The notes under the pieces were generated by a model, which saw only the letters and a program-made list of their open reading frames with translations, ran no database searches and was not told the DNA's origin. The position numbers were made by a program, and so were the translations under genes. 64,000 bases of DNA from Pseudoips prasinana (taxonomy: Eukaryota; Arthropoda; Insecta; Lepidoptera; Nolidae), in the NCBI GenBank assembly GCA_951640165.1, contig OX621251.1, positions 29,350,893-29,414,892 of the forward strand. The letters are read 5' to 3'. Each line of letters opens with the position of its first letter. Position 1 is the first letter of the stretch. This document shows positions 1 through 11,421 of this stretch, in pieces.

Positions 1-53
1 AAACTCAGTAGGAATCCTTTTTTAAAATAAAATATACTTAAGATTAATTACAA

Positions 54-974
54 TCATGTGTGTTGACTCAGAACAACTCCATCCCAAGCACTTTTATCAC
101 TTAAATAATCAGAAATTTTGTAATATGCCCTGCTACACAATTTGGCTTTAATAATTCTTTTAAACTTATTCGTAGACAATTCTCTAATATCATTGGGAAG
201 TTTGTTATAGAATCTTATACATTGCCCCATAAAAGAGTTACTTATTTTGTGGAGACGGGTAGTATGCAGTATGAGATTATTCTTATATCTAGTATTTACA
301 TTATGTGTATCGCTCCTTTTACAGAAGGAATCGATATTTTTATGCACATATAGTAAGTTTTCATATATATACTGAGATGGTACAGTTAGAATGTTGACCT
401 CTTTGAATTTTTCTCTTAGAGACACTCTCGGGCCAAGATTATAGATAGCTCTTACAGCTCTTTTTTGCAATATAAATATGGTGTCAATGTCAGCAGAGCT
501 ACCCCAGAGAAGAATTCCATAGGACATTACACTATGAAAATAACTGAAATAAACCATTCTAGCTGTGTCAACATCAGTCAGCCGTCTAATAGTTTTCACT
601 GCATATGCTGCAGAACTTAATTTGCCGGACAGTTTTTCTATTTGTGGGCTCCATTGTAGCTTTGAGTCAATAGTGATACCCAAGAACACAGTTGATTCAA
701 CAGGGTCCAACCTAGCTCCATTAAGTTGTACATTGGTTGTCGCCTGTTTCACATTCGGTGTAGTGAATTTAATGACTTTAGTTTTCTTATCATTAAGCAC
801 AAGATTATTGGCATTAAACCAATGAACAACTTTAGAGATTGCATCATTAACATCGTCAAAATTGCTTAATTGTCGGTTTATTTTGAACGTCAGGGAAGTA
901 TCATCTGCAAACAACACAATCTCATGCTTATCCCTTACGTAGTAAGGTAAGTCATTGATATAAATTAAAAACAT
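54..974 (-). pseudogene. 5'-truncated non-LTR retrotransposon, reverse transcriptase C-terminal part
   Basis: An open frame of 306 codons begins inside the palm of a reverse transcriptase. The active-site motif FADDTSL lies about 20 residues in, after YINDLP, and is followed by the thumb and a C-terminal region with FYNKLP and a terminal stop. It resembles LINEs of the CR1/Jockey group. The endonuclease and the fingers are absent upstream, where the sequence changes to an unrelated repeat fragment (about 1005-1060), so the copy is 5'-truncated as is usual for LINEs. The frame is undamaged, which suggests a fairly recent insertion. The 3' UTR runs off the window at position 1. It is a dead fragment and not a host gene. 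Confidence 0.85.
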
Positions 975-1932
975 ATATGTGATGTATGATATGTGATGCA
1001 GCGATGTGCCATAATCGCCACGCTGGGCAAGACGGGATAGTTATAGCAGTAAGATAGTCATGTTACTCAATACAATGCTGCTGTCCGATCTATGGTAGAT
1101 ATTTTTTATATTACTGAAGGGGCAAGTGAGAGAGGTATGTATATATTTGAAGATATACTTTATTCGTGTGATTTAAAGCATACTCTTTATTTAATTTAAA
1201 GACAAGTACATACAAATATGTTCAAAATCAAAGCGAGCATCATACTCTGACAGTGATTGAATAAATACAAAATTAAGTACAGAGTGAATAAATGGAAATT
1301 CGGTGTCCATTTCATGTGAAACAAATTGCTAATTTGTTAATACCAATTAAGTTAAGTGAGGCAGCTTACATTAATTACCAACCAACTGGTGTAAAACATT
1401 TATCTGGCAATTAATAAGATAAATTAATTAGCCGTTGCTGATAATTATTTATTTTGTTAATTACTAAATAAATGTTACATAGATATTTCATTGCTAAATA
1501 CTCGTTAAATTTGTAATGTGTAATGTTCTCTAAATATTTTGAACACCTTTTTTTACTTACAGGTTTAACGTAGAACTTGTTCAGTTGCAGATTCGACTCA
1601 TTGTTCTAAAATTATACATATAAATCTCTAAAATTATACATTAAGAGCACTAGATCGGTTGTATGTGAGCAAAACACATTTTTATCTTGTTTAAAAGACA
1701 ACGACCGCATTAGGGATACGATTTTTTGTATGTAAACCTAATAGTAAGCGGTTAGTCTATGATGGTTCTAACACGCAAGGCATCACTCACGCGCTGCCGT
1801 CCCTTCTTCCCACTTCAATGACACTGGCTATGCTATTACCTGAAGCCCTTTATTTGTCGGGCCAGTTGACGTGGTTGATAAATACTTGCCTTTCGCGCCT
1901 CAAGTTTTAAATAAATAAAATAAAAAATAAAT
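975..1932. other. Intergenic, AT-rich
   Basis: No coding signal. A short piece near 1005-1060 (gccataatcgccacgctggg) matches the repeat at 48003-48150 and 53335-53470. The rest holds nothing I recognise. Confidence 0.6.
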
Positions 1933-2185
1933 AAAAAAGGTTTTTATTCACGTAGACTTTAAAAAAGCGCTTGTAAATAGTCAGAACATGTTTGTAGTAA
2001 TATAGTTGTATACATTAGATATTATTTCTAGTAACATAGATATTTAGGTACATCTTGTATGAAAACATTTATAAAATTTATTTTATTACAGAAATGATAT
2101 TTAGCTAGCTCGTATCAAGTTATTGTCAAGAGATTATGTTTAATTATCTAGTTTAAGTCTAATATTTTTACTACATATTGTCAAT
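1933..2185 (+). repeat. Dispersed repeat family E
   Basis: About 250 bp beginning near ggtttttattcacgtagac and containing cgcttgtaaatagtcagaac. The same sequence recurs at 60575-60875, in reverse complement at 45715-45960, and as a degenerate piece at 7915-8060. It is probably the 3' UTR of a LINE because copies begin beside A/T-rich tails. The family name is unknown to me. Confidence 0.7.
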
Positions 2186-2214
2186 GGTTCTGTCTATATT
2201 AAAGGTATTATTAT

Positions 2215-2400
2215 TATGACGGACCTTGTGTTAATAACGACGGTCGCGCTTTAATGCTACCACCGGATCCAATGCGCCCCAACTGAGAAGACCCAGCGAA
2301 ACAAACTCAGTGGGTTCATCTACTACCGGTTTCAACACGACCCAGTTGAGACGGTCCGGCGAAACATACTCAAGCGGGCATGAACACGGGATTTGGTCCA
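2215..2400. repeat. GC-richer imperfect duplication
   Basis: Two imperfect copies of a unit with the pattern cccag..gcgaaaca..ctca lie at about 2278-2320 and 2337-2385. A related sequence (accttgtg..ataacgac..tcgcgcttta) precedes it and recurs at 60905-60950, directly after another family E copy, so the two belong to one longer repeat. Confidence 0.45.
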
Positions 2401-2607
2401 ATTAGAGTAATTATTTAGTAGGCAAACACAATATATGCTCGATCGGTTGTCTGAATGCTTATTATTTTAGATTATATTTAGGTATACAAAAGAAAAACTT
2501 CGAAACAATAACATTATTCATTTTGAGACAGAGTCAATAATTTTAAATTAAGTATATGATAGCAATCATTTACAGATAGTTCACGTAACACAGCAGATCA
2601 GTCATGT

Positions 2608-3620
2608 CTATATGGCTACAAGATCTCCAGCGAGCAATGTGCAGGTAGGAAGTGAGAGCCAGACGTCTTTGTCATCGATGTACTCTTTAGTGGTGTAATA
2701 ACCCCTAGCCATAAGTATACGTTTTATATGTGTTTTAAAACTTGTGTCAGGCAGATCAGTAATTTGAGTAGGAAGCTTGTTATAAAACCTAATACAATTT
2801 CCTAAAAATGATTTATTAGTTTTGCTTACTCTAAAGCCTGGCATGGCTACTTTGTTTTTATTCCTAGTATTTATATTATGCAGTTCACTTTTCTTTTTAT
2901 AATTTGTCGCCCCGATAAATAGGACATCACAAGATCAAGAGATGTGCCAGATATTCCATAGTACTTCAGTTTAACAACGAGCGTACGATGATCAACGCAA
3001 TCGAAAGCCTTAGAGAGATCACAGAAAACTCCCAGCGCATCCTGTGATCCCTCCCAAGCCTCCAATATTGACCTAATTAATGTGCAACCTGCATCCTGAG
3101 TAGAGCGGCCCTTTGTAAACCCGAACTGCTTGTTATGCAATATCTCATTCACGTTAAAGTGCGACAACATTTGGCTGAGCATCAGCTTTTCAAATATTTT
3201 ACTTAAAGCTGGTAGTATTGAGATAGGCCTATAATTCGTGGCATTTTTTGAACAACCTGCCTTGAAAATGGGTATTATCTTACTTATTTTCATTAAATCG
3301 GGAAAGACACCATCACTTATACAGCCATTGAAGATGGCTGCAAGGATTGTAGCAATGTTTAGTATGATTGATTCAATTGCTTTAACAGACAGTCCCCACA
3401 AATCTTCTGTGCCTTTCCTTTTAATACTCTTAAAAGCTTTTATAATATCATCACTTGTTACGGATTTAAAACTAAAGTTAGGTACAGTTTGTTTTACGCT
3501 TTGATTTAAAAAGAGTTCAGCCACATCTGGTGATGATGCGAGACACTTAGTAATATCCACGGGTATATTTGCAAAAAAAGCAGCAAAAAAATTGGCAAGT
3601 CGTGGGGTCGATTCCCACAC
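2608..3620 (-). pseudogene. Internally deleted non-LTR reverse transcriptase
   Basis: Two minus-strand frames are parts of one LINE ORF2. The upstream part (3620-2871) has RT fingers and early palm: NYRPISILPALSKIFEKL, QFGFTKGRSTQDA and the catalytic block LSKAFDCVDH. The downstream part (2844-2608) is the extreme C-terminus, with FLGNCIRFYNKLP. The segment between them, which should contain the VPQGS and YADD motifs, is missing, so an internal deletion near 2850-2910 removed the active site. The C-terminus is clearly related to that of the fragment at 54-974. It is non-functional. Confidence 0.8.
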
Positions 3621-3765
3621 AGGACAGATATCCGGGTCCGGGTGTAAGTATGTATTTACAAAGTATATGTAATGTATCAGTTCTTTGGTTTCTATAGTAC
3701 AAGCTCTGTTTAATTGGGGATCAGATGGCTGTGTGAATAATTTTCGAGGATATTCATTTATTTAT
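3590..3765 (+). repeat. tRNA-headed SINE, family F (partial)
   Basis: It contains a B-box-like ggggtcgattcccac followed by the family body: ggtgtaagtatgtatttaca, then ccatag-like tagtacaagctctg and ggggatcagatggc. Related copies are at 38868-39095, 52631-52826 and 47715-48000, and in reverse at 49375-49660. Confidence 0.6.
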
Positions 3766-3948
3766 TAAGGTACTTCGACCTGCTTTTAGAGTAATAAGTC
3801 ATAGTGCCCTATCGTACCGTTTAAATCCAGAGGTCACGTATAAAACACTAGAGAAGAAAATAGAGTATTGGACGCAAAAAGTAAAGATTTCTTCTACGTT
3901 CGATAAATTTCAGAACCGAACAATTCTTTTTAAATATTTTATTATTGA

Positions 3949-4207
3949 CGGTCACCGTAGCCTAGTTGGTAGTGCTCCTGCCTACGAAGCTGGTGGTCCT
4001 GGGTTCGAATTCCGGTAAGCGCAAATATTTGTGTGATGAGCACGAATATTTGTTTCTGAGTCATGGATGTTTTCTATGTATTTAAATATTTATCTATCTA
4101 TATAAGTATGTATATCGTCGCCTGGTACCCATAGTACAAGCTTTGCTTAGTTTGGGGCTAGGATGATCTGTGTGACATTGTCCATAGATAGATATTATTA
4201 TTATATT
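3949..4207 (+). repeat. tRNA-derived SINE, family A, copy 1
   Basis: The tRNA-like head has an A box (tagcctagttggtag) and a B box (gggttcgaat). It is followed by a unique body with cgtcgcctggtacccatagt and a tail of tta triplets. Other copies are at 12568-12825 (minus), 48152-48398 (plus) and 58305-58561 (minus). The copies are very similar, so this family was recently active. Confidence 0.85.
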
Positions 4208-4557
4208 AAAAAATTTGTTACTTAAAAATTTCGCGTTGCTAGTTATGGAGATTTTGAACTTTTACCCGTTTCCCAATCGTCCCTACAACACGAGCGAATA
4301 TACATAGCACTTTTTAGTCCACTCTTTGATATTATAATTCGGAAGAGCCATTCCCTCGTGCCCACGTCTGACGTATGTAGCATCTCAAAGCGAACTCAAA
4401 CGAAATGCGAAGTTGAAATAATAATTCGCAAGAATTCGGGCGGTGTTCGTGTATAAACGGCTGCTTGTAATAGTTTTGTAGGAATTGAAGTGTAGTTGGG
4501 GGAATAATCTTCCAAAATATGTAGGTCAAACAAAATACGAGTACTGTTTTACAATAA

Positions 4558-4945
4558 TGTCCTCCTAGCCAAATTTCGGCCACGGCGGCCAGTCTCAATG
4601 TAATACATAAAACACACAACTGTGTGCGTGAACACAGGGGCACTTTATATTCCATCACTGTCATGATCCGATGGGATGGTTAGCGACACGACCGGAAAGA
4701 GGTCAGGTACAGGACCAACGGCTTTTTGTGCTGTCCGAGCCACGGTGGGTTTTAGTCCAACTCCCAGACTTCGGACTGATATTGAGAATATTTTCATATT
4801 TTTTTCAAAAATTATGAAAATATTATTTCTATCATTTCATCTTCAATCATACAAATTCATAATAATCCCAAAATCACTTTTGTCCCGTGACTTGAACCCA
4901 AGACTAGTTATTTGCGGTTGAACACGCTACCACTAGACTAACGAG
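4558..4945 (-). repeat. tRNA-derived SINE, family B, copy 1
   Basis: In reverse complement it has a tRNA-like head (ctagtggtagcgtgttcaac and a degenerate B box near 4890), a body ending in ggccgccgtggccgaaattt and a terminal aggaca. Near 4785-4850 it carries an AT-rich stretch not seen in the copies at 42951-43312 and 43553-43910. Apparent ORFs across it are chance. Confidence 0.75.
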
Positions 4946-4954
4946 TTTTACAAT

Positions 4955-5095
4955 ATGTAAAACAGACAGTGAAGAATATAATGACAGTAATCGAGGCAAA
5001 AGACGTGTGCAAAGATCGTGACATATAGAAATACGTTGTCTCTGCCTACCCCTCTGGGAAACAGGCGTGAGTCTATGTATGTATGTAAAACAGTA
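4955..5095 (+). pseudogene. LINE C-terminal fragment
   Basis: A short decayed reading frame contains vckdrd and SAYPSGKQA, then a stop and a (tgta)n tail. This is the extreme C-terminus of a LINE reverse transcriptase ORF that recurs in antisense at 37655-38000. Confidence 0.5.
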
Positions 5096-5346
5096 CTCGT
5101 ATAAGAATAATTGATACGTTTTCTTCTTCTACCTTGCCTTTTCCAATTACTAATTACTAAACTAAATTGACTCGCACTATTAAAAAACTTAATTTTATCC
5201 CCACATCACAGCATTTTTTCTTCTCCTTTCACATATCTGTTCACCCCCACGTTCGACATGGGGTACATCTTCTACGCTATTTTTATCTATAACTAGCTGA
5301 CCCGACAGACGCTGTCCTGTCTTAACGATGACTATTTAATTCGAAT

Positions 5347-6267
5347 TCCCTACTCCTACCCTACCCTACCCTACCCCTACTCTACCCCTACTCTACCCCT
5401 ACCCTACCCTACCCTACCCTTACCCCACCCCTACCCTACCCCTACCCTAACCCTACCCTACCCTACCCCTACCTTACCCCTACCCTACCCCTACCCTACC
5501 CCTACCCTACCCCTACCCTACCCTACCCCTACCCTACCCCTACCCTACCCCTACCCTACCCCTACCCTACCCCTACCCTACCCCTACCCTACCCCTACCC
5601 TACCCCTACCCTACCCCTACCCTACCCCTACCCTAGCCCTACCCTACCCCTACCCTACCCCTACCCTACCCCTACCCTACCCCTACCCTACCCCTACCCT
5701 ACCCCTACCCTACCCCTACCCTACCCCTACCCTACCCCTACCCTACCCCTACCCTACCCCTACCCTACCCCTACCCTACCCCTACCCTACCCCTACCCTA
5801 CCCCTACCCTACCCCTACCCTACCCCTACCCTACCCCTACCCTACCCCTACCCTACCCCTACCCTACCCCTACCCTACCCCTACCCTACCCCTACCCTAC
5901 CCCTACCCTACCCCTACCCTACCCCTACCCTACCCCTACCCTACCCCTACCCTACCCCTACCCTACCCCTACCCTACCCCTACCCTACCCCTACCCTACC
6001 CCTACCCTACCCCTACCCTACCCCTACCCTACCCCTACCCTACCCCTACCCTACCCCTACCCTACCCCTACCCTACCCCTACCCTACCCCTACCCTACCC
6101 CTACCCTACCCCTACCCTACCCCTACCCTACCCCTACCCTACCCCTACCCTACCCCTACCCTACCCCTACCCTACCCCTACCCTACCCCTACCCTACCCT
6201 ACCCCTACCCTACCCCTACCCTACCCCTACCCTACCCCTACCCTACCCCTACCCTACCCCTACCCTT
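5347..6267. repeat. 11-bp satellite (CCCCTACCCTA)n
   Basis: About 920 bp of nearly pure repeat. Its first 160 bp are irregular mixtures of ccctac and cccctac, then it settles into an 11-bp unit with very few variants (one ccctagccc near 5632). All guanines are on the minus strand, as TAGGGTAGGGG, so that strand could form G-quadruplexes. It lies inside a dispersed repeat and is not at a chromosome end. Confidence 0.95.
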
Positions 6268-6658
6268 TACTGGGTCAGAAGTGACACCTGTAGACATCTG
6301 GCGGGGAAACGCCTAATTAAATGACGATTGATCAGTTTTCGACCGGAGAGGAAAACTGATTAAATTACTAAAATGGCTATTAAAAAATAAGGGTTGATCG
6401 TAGAAGGGTGAAAATTGGGGATTGTATGTATTTTTGTATGTTGTATCATGAAAAAATAGAAATTAGAAATTTTGTATAAAAAATAAAAAAAAATTAGGGG
6501 TGGACTACCCCTAACATTTAGGGGGATGAAAAATAGATGTTGGCCGATTCTCATAGATACCGGATAAGCACAAAAAATTTCATCAAAATCGGTTAAGCCG
6601 TTTCGGAGGAGTATGGCAACGAAAACTGTGACACGAGAATTTTATATATTAGATAGTA

Positions 6659-6793
6659 GAGACGCCAGCACATCAAGCTAGCCTAATCTGTCAAATTTCC
6701 CCAATAGAAAGTGAACCTTATGCTTTTGTGATAAAGCTGAAAATTTATAAAAGGAATTTGACAGATTGGGGTAGCTTGATGTGCTGGCGTCTG
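6659..6793. mobile_element. Palindromic MITE, copy 1 (TA target type)
   Basis: About 135 bp with long inverted ends: agacgccagcacatcaagct on the left and its reverse complement on the right. The next block of each end contains ctgtcaaatt. A second copy is at 62843-62988. Outside the ends the dinucleotide ta can be read on both sides, which would fit a Tc1/mariner-type MITE. No coding capacity. Confidence 0.7.
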
Positions 6794-6951
6794 TACCTAT
6801 TACGACTAATTACTAAACTAAAATGACTCGCGCTATCAAAAAACTTAATTTTATCACCACATCATAGCATTTTTTCTTTTCCTTTAACATATGTGTTCAC
6901 CTCCACGTTCGACATGGGGTACATCTTCTACGCTATTGTTATCTATAATAG

Positions 6952-8169
6952 TACATACAATTAAACAGCATCCTGAGAAACGAAGACACGCCCTGGTACC
7001 AACCTAATTATCTTTGGATCTCGACTACAACCATAAAGAATGTCCTCCCAATTAAATAAATAATATATAATATAAAACATACACTCAAGACAACATATAT
7101 CTCATTCATACACTTTATTCACCACACCATAATTATAAATATGTATATATATATACGACATGTTTTTTATTAATTGTACTTGTGGCACTGTCTAACTTTT
7201 AACAGCTACTAGTTAGTAAGCAATTTGGAGAAAGCCTGGAGATTTGTCATACAGCTAGGTCTCGAGCCTAGTACAGACTCCAGCTCTCTCAAAGGTCTAA
7301 CATAAGCTCAATTTTTGTAACTAAAACTGTTAAAACTAATGCATGTACCTTTAAGAGAGAAATAAACGATTATTTTTATTATAATTTACTAATTTCTGCT
7401 GCAGATATTCTACTGTAAACTCCAAAATTTCAAAAGGGACCACGAAGAAAAAACGAATCAACACAAACGCTAGTAATAAGAGTCTACTATACGAATTAAG
7501 TTGTCCATCCAATCGCCTTCTAAAACAAAAGAACACTTAACTAAAATAATACATCTCCACAGAACATCTGCATCTGACAGTATTTCAATTCGCTGCAATT
7601 CTCCGGAGACAGGGTTGGCCAAATTTTTCAATGCCGCGAACCAATTGGCACCCAACCGCCTAATGCAGTTTCAGCTATAAATCCTTGCTAGGAAATAGGA
7701 AATGCCAGGGGAATTTAGACTTAAAACTTGTAAGAATTGGAGCTGCATTTGGAGGAAAAGTAAATTGTGAATATAAAACATGGGCAAACGTTTATTTGGG
7801 TTGAGTTTAAGTCATAAATTATGATACTACTGTAATAGTAGAAGAAAGTAGATATACAGATTCAAAATAACGTTTCTCGGCAAAAACCAATACAATTAAA
7901 ATTAATAAGATAATAAATAAGACAATTTTGTAAAAAGTCAGAACATGTTCGTAGTATTACAGTTAAGTAAACATAATTATTTCTAGGTACATAATAATAT
8001 ATATATATTTAAGTACACGTATTTTTTGAAAACATTTATTCAGTAGAAAATTGTTCTTTTTGGAATCGTCACATTTTCTACCCTGGATTACTTGACATGA
8101 CTACTGAGAAATACTGCCACAAAACTCCGTAGAAATCATTTTTGTTTTTAATCAGGATCATCTATATCT
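6952..8169. other. Intergenic, AT-rich
   Basis: No credible gene. A degenerate family E piece lies near 7915-8060. The short minus-strand frames around 7351-7655 lack any family signature and overlap each other. Confidence 0.55.
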
Positions 8170-8482
8170 TCTATACATATAATAAAATCGTAGGAAAGTC
8201 AAAACTGTACATTGAATATTTTTTAACAAGGATACTTGGGGCGTGATGTACAATCGATATTATAACCAAAAATATAGTTTTTAGAATTTTTGTCTGTATG
8301 TATGTCCGGGCTAAACTCAAAAAGTACTGCATGGATTTATTTAAAATTTTTGCATGAATATTACTAAGAGGTTGGGTCACCATATAGGCTACATATTATC
8401 ACGCTATCACCTACGGGGGTGGAGCTGTGATGATTTATAAAATTTAACCGCGGGAAATTGTAAAACCGCGGGGCACAGCTAG
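8170..8482 (+). mobile_element. Non-autonomous Helitron, copy 1
   Basis: It starts TCTATACATATAATAAAATC and ends CACAGCTAG followed by T. Near the 3' end are the short GC-rich inverted blocks ccgcggg/cccgcgg expected of a Helitron terminal hairpin. Its partner at 11422-11726 shares the body cttggggcgtgat, gtccgggctaaactc and cacgctatcacctacggggg. There are no terminal inverted repeats or target duplication, as expected. Confidence 0.8.
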
Positions 8483-8489
8483 TCTTAAC

Positions 8490-8705
8490 ATATAATTGTA
8501 TTATCTAAATAAGTTCAATGATAGCAATTATATCATTAACATAGTCTGAAAGTTAGTAATATGCCTTGCGACAGAATTTGGTTTTAATTTTCGTTAAACT
8601 TGTTGATTGATAGTTCTCTAGTGTCACTGGGAAGTTTGTTGTAGAAGCGTAGACACCGTCCCATAAACTTAGAGTTACTGATTTTGTGGAGATTAGTAGC
8701 ATGTG
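8490..8705 (-). pseudogene. LINE reverse transcriptase C-terminal fragment
   Basis: In reverse complement the decayed sequence matches the C-terminal region of the element at 54-974 (cccataaa..agttactgattttgtgga; gggaagtttgtt.tagaa). Frameshifts interrupt it. Confidence 0.65.
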
Positions 8706-9111
8706 CTTGTTTCACATGCTACTTTATTATTTTATTATTATGCTTATTTCTATAAGAATAATAAGATAATAATTAGATTGAATATAAGTTATTTATGCTT
8801 ATGTATATTTTGTTTAACAGCTAAGCATAACCATGTAGAGTTACATTGCCGTCATTCTTGTATTCTTCGAACATTACCTACTGGCACGGTTTTAAAACCA
8901 GTTTTAGTTTAAGAGGTTATTTTAGGAAGTATACAACGCGAGCTCTTACAAAATTTAATCTGTATCGCAGAGTACTTTAGAAACTGATAATAGATCGAAT
9001 TGATCTAATTATGGTAACTAATGGTAGGTGTTCTACGTGGGAATCGAAACCGGGACACGAAATAGCTAGGCGACTGTCTTCACCGCTGCGTCACTTTTAA
9101 GTTCATTTTGT

Positions 9112-9185
9112 AGATAGATAGATAGATAAACTCTTTATTGTACACCTTAAGAAGACAATTAAATAAATCAAGTTAATTCAGTCCA
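9112..9185 (-). repeat. Family D repeat (LINE 3' end), copy 1
   Basis: It begins with (gata)n followed by aaactctttattgtacacc. The same junction is seen at 52109, 52473 and 63626, and in sense orientation near 12320. The (gata)n stretch is the simple tail of the element read on the opposite strand. Confidence 0.65.
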
Positions 9186-9440
9186 TCTCACTGGTTGACT
9201 AATTAATGCTAATATTACCTTTGGAAACATATTAGACAAGTACAGAATCTGTATAATATTCATATTCTTTACATGGTATTTTAACCAATTTCTTAGAAGG
9301 AGGTGTCAGGAGTTAAATAAGTACTAAGTTAAGTTAGTGCCAAGTTAGATAGCGATACATTTGATATGTTGTAAAGTAAAATGAGTAAAATTGTAAAAAT
9401 CATAAAGAATATAGAACAGAAAACAAAAACAAAAACTGAC

Positions 9441-9469
9441 TGAGAGAGAGAGAGAGAGAGAGCGAGAGG
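9441..9469. repeat. (GA)n microsatellite
   Basis: A run of ga dinucleotides of about 28 bp with one c interruption. Confidence 0.9.
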
Positions 9470-9741
9470 ATTAAATAGACACATTAGGTAAAACTTTGTT
9501 TTTAATTAACTCCAAAAAAATCCACAGACACCTTCATCTAATTATTATTTATTGAAGTGTATTCAAGGAGTGGATTAAATGTTACTGAAAATATTTTAAT
9601 GACATATATTTGCTTAAAATATGATTTACACTGCGTTAAATTACCAGTGTAAGGGAGTGCAATGTGATTAGTAAGTGAGTGTTACTGTATTTCGATTCTA
9701 ATTATGCTGCGTCCGTGTCTACGGACGCTGACACTTTTTGC

Positions 9742-10149
9742 GGGTGCACTGAAGCAGCATACCCGCGTTCCCGGAACTCCTCCCATCAGGCGCCAAGAGA
9801 AGTCTACGGCAGGTTAGGTTTAGTTGATGTGAGTCTGATATACCACTCGCTGACACTTTTTGCGGGTCCCATGCGTAGGCATTACCCCTGCAATATTAAA
9901 AAAAATAACTTGCTCAGAGGGCAATCTCTTAGGTATTCAAATCCTTACTTAAGTTGGTTACTGACGGGTTATAGGTAGGGTCACTAGAGTCTTCTAGTGA
10001 CCCTACCTATAACCCGTCCCGGGACCCGCAAAAAGTGTCAGCGAGTGGTATATCAGACTCACATCAACTAAACCTAACCTGCCGTAGACTTCTCTTGGCG
10101 CCTGATGGGAGGAGTTCCGGGAACGCGGGTATGCTGCTTCAGTGCACCC
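9742..10149. repeat. Long palindrome with two nested hairpins
   Basis: Arms 9742-9870 and 10021-10149 are 129-nt reverse complements with no mismatch that I can see. The 150-bp centre contains a second hairpin with 26-nt arms (9963-9988 and 9993-10018) and a 4-nt loop. The motif cgctgacactttttgcggg occurs at both ends of the left segment (9726-9744 and 9847-9865). An open frame at 9679-9978 simply runs through the left arm and is not a gene. Confidence 0.95.
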
Positions 10150-10639
10150 CTTTTGCGCCATGTCTAAGATGATCAGGATACGTGCCCTGGTTGCCAGGTT
10201 AGTATTTTATGTTGTAACGAAAGCCTCCTTAACAAAATGTGGACGTAATATAAAAAAAAGAAAGACGAGAACGATTTTTACATCACGAAAATATCTCATA
10301 CAATAGACGCCTATTAAAAAGCTATACCTACTAACTATACTTTAGATCACAACTTTATACGAATAACACACAAAGTGATCTTATTACCCTGTCACGATAT
10401 AACCTGGCATCGACCATTTTAGCAAGACCTCTATACTTTCATCGATTTTCCCTGGAACCCTGTCAGAATTATTGGGAAAAAAGGGGTAGAGAAGATCATG
10501 GATAATGGTCGTTTTAGAATTAACGTGACGCGGGTCGCTCATTTTGTTTGGGGCGTGGTGTAGAAAAGTATCACATGGTGAATTTTTAATTTGACACAAG
10601 ATCGTTGTTTATACTAATAAAAACGCTTTTTTGATGTGA

Positions 10640-10900
10640 AATCTTGTTGAGGCACGTTGAGCACTTTTTGGTTGAACAAAACTCATGGAACTCGCGTCAT
10701 CGTCACGACACGTTTCCCATGTGCCATATTTATACTGTGTATAAATATGTATATGTGTTCTTTTTGGGTGAAACTCACGTCATCGTCACGCTTTTTATGA
10801 GCTATATGTATTCTGGGTATATATGTGTACTTTGGGGTCAATAAAAAGCGTGAAACTCCCGTCATCATCACGTCACGCTTCCCATAAGCTATATGTGTAA
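10640..10900. repeat. Three-copy degenerate tandem repeat
   Basis: Units of about 83 bp each contain aactc.cgtcatc.tcacg followed by cccat.agctatat-like sequence, near 10688, 10770 and 10853. No coding content. Confidence 0.7.
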
Positions 10901-11421
10901 CTATTATATTGTAGATTATTTAGATTAGTGTAAAAAATTGCTTTTACTTCTATTAGCAGTCTCTGAAGACCCCGAATGTTTCTTTTTATTTATTAAGTAA
11001 TATCCACATTAGGTACATACACTGAGATATTAATGATAGTAATTTCTTTGTCTTGCAACATTCAAATACAGCCACATTTAAATAACATATTAAAAAAAGT
11101 TTATACAGGAGTTAGAAGAAAAAAGCTGACTATATTATATTGCATAGTTTTGCTTGAACCTTTATTCTCTCCTCTTCAAATAGAAAATCAAAAACATGGG
11201 CGGAAAGAGATCAAGCTATATTGAATGATTATTGAGGAAAAGACTTGACAGTGAAAGCTGTGAGGTTTTCAAGCATAAAAGATTCAACTAATACTTTTTG
11301 AACCGAACCCTCATTCTTGATTTTAATTCATTAGGCATACTTTTGGTAATAAAATAACTAATATTTGTTTTAGTTCCTGAAAGTTTTATAACTTCTATCA
11401 TCAAAAATTATAACATCCAAA
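10901..11421. other. Intergenic, AT-rich
   Basis: No gene or repeat that I can identify; short frames here have no family signature. Confidence 0.5.

Larger units (their letters stand above)
5149..6951. repeat. Pair of direct repeats flanking a 1.5-kb insertion zone
   Basis: A segment of about 145 bp at 5149-5293 is repeated with roughly 90% identity at 6809-6951 (shared core ccacgttcgacatggggtac). Between them lie a dispersed repeat that begins ctagctgacccgacag and ends near ttatatattagat (5294-6655), a satellite inside it, and a MITE. Confidence 0.75.

Noticed and set aside
5347..6267. Telomeric or subtelomeric repeat
   Set aside because: Insect telomeres are TTAGG; here the unit is TAGGGTAGGGG and the array sits inside a dispersed repeat with ordinary sequence on both sides.
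9679..9978. 99-codon open frame
   Set aside because: It runs through the palindrome arm; the openness follows from the repeated sequence, and no domain is visible.
10640..10900. CRISPR-like array
   Set aside because: Units are degenerate with no regular spacers, and the organism is a eukaryote.
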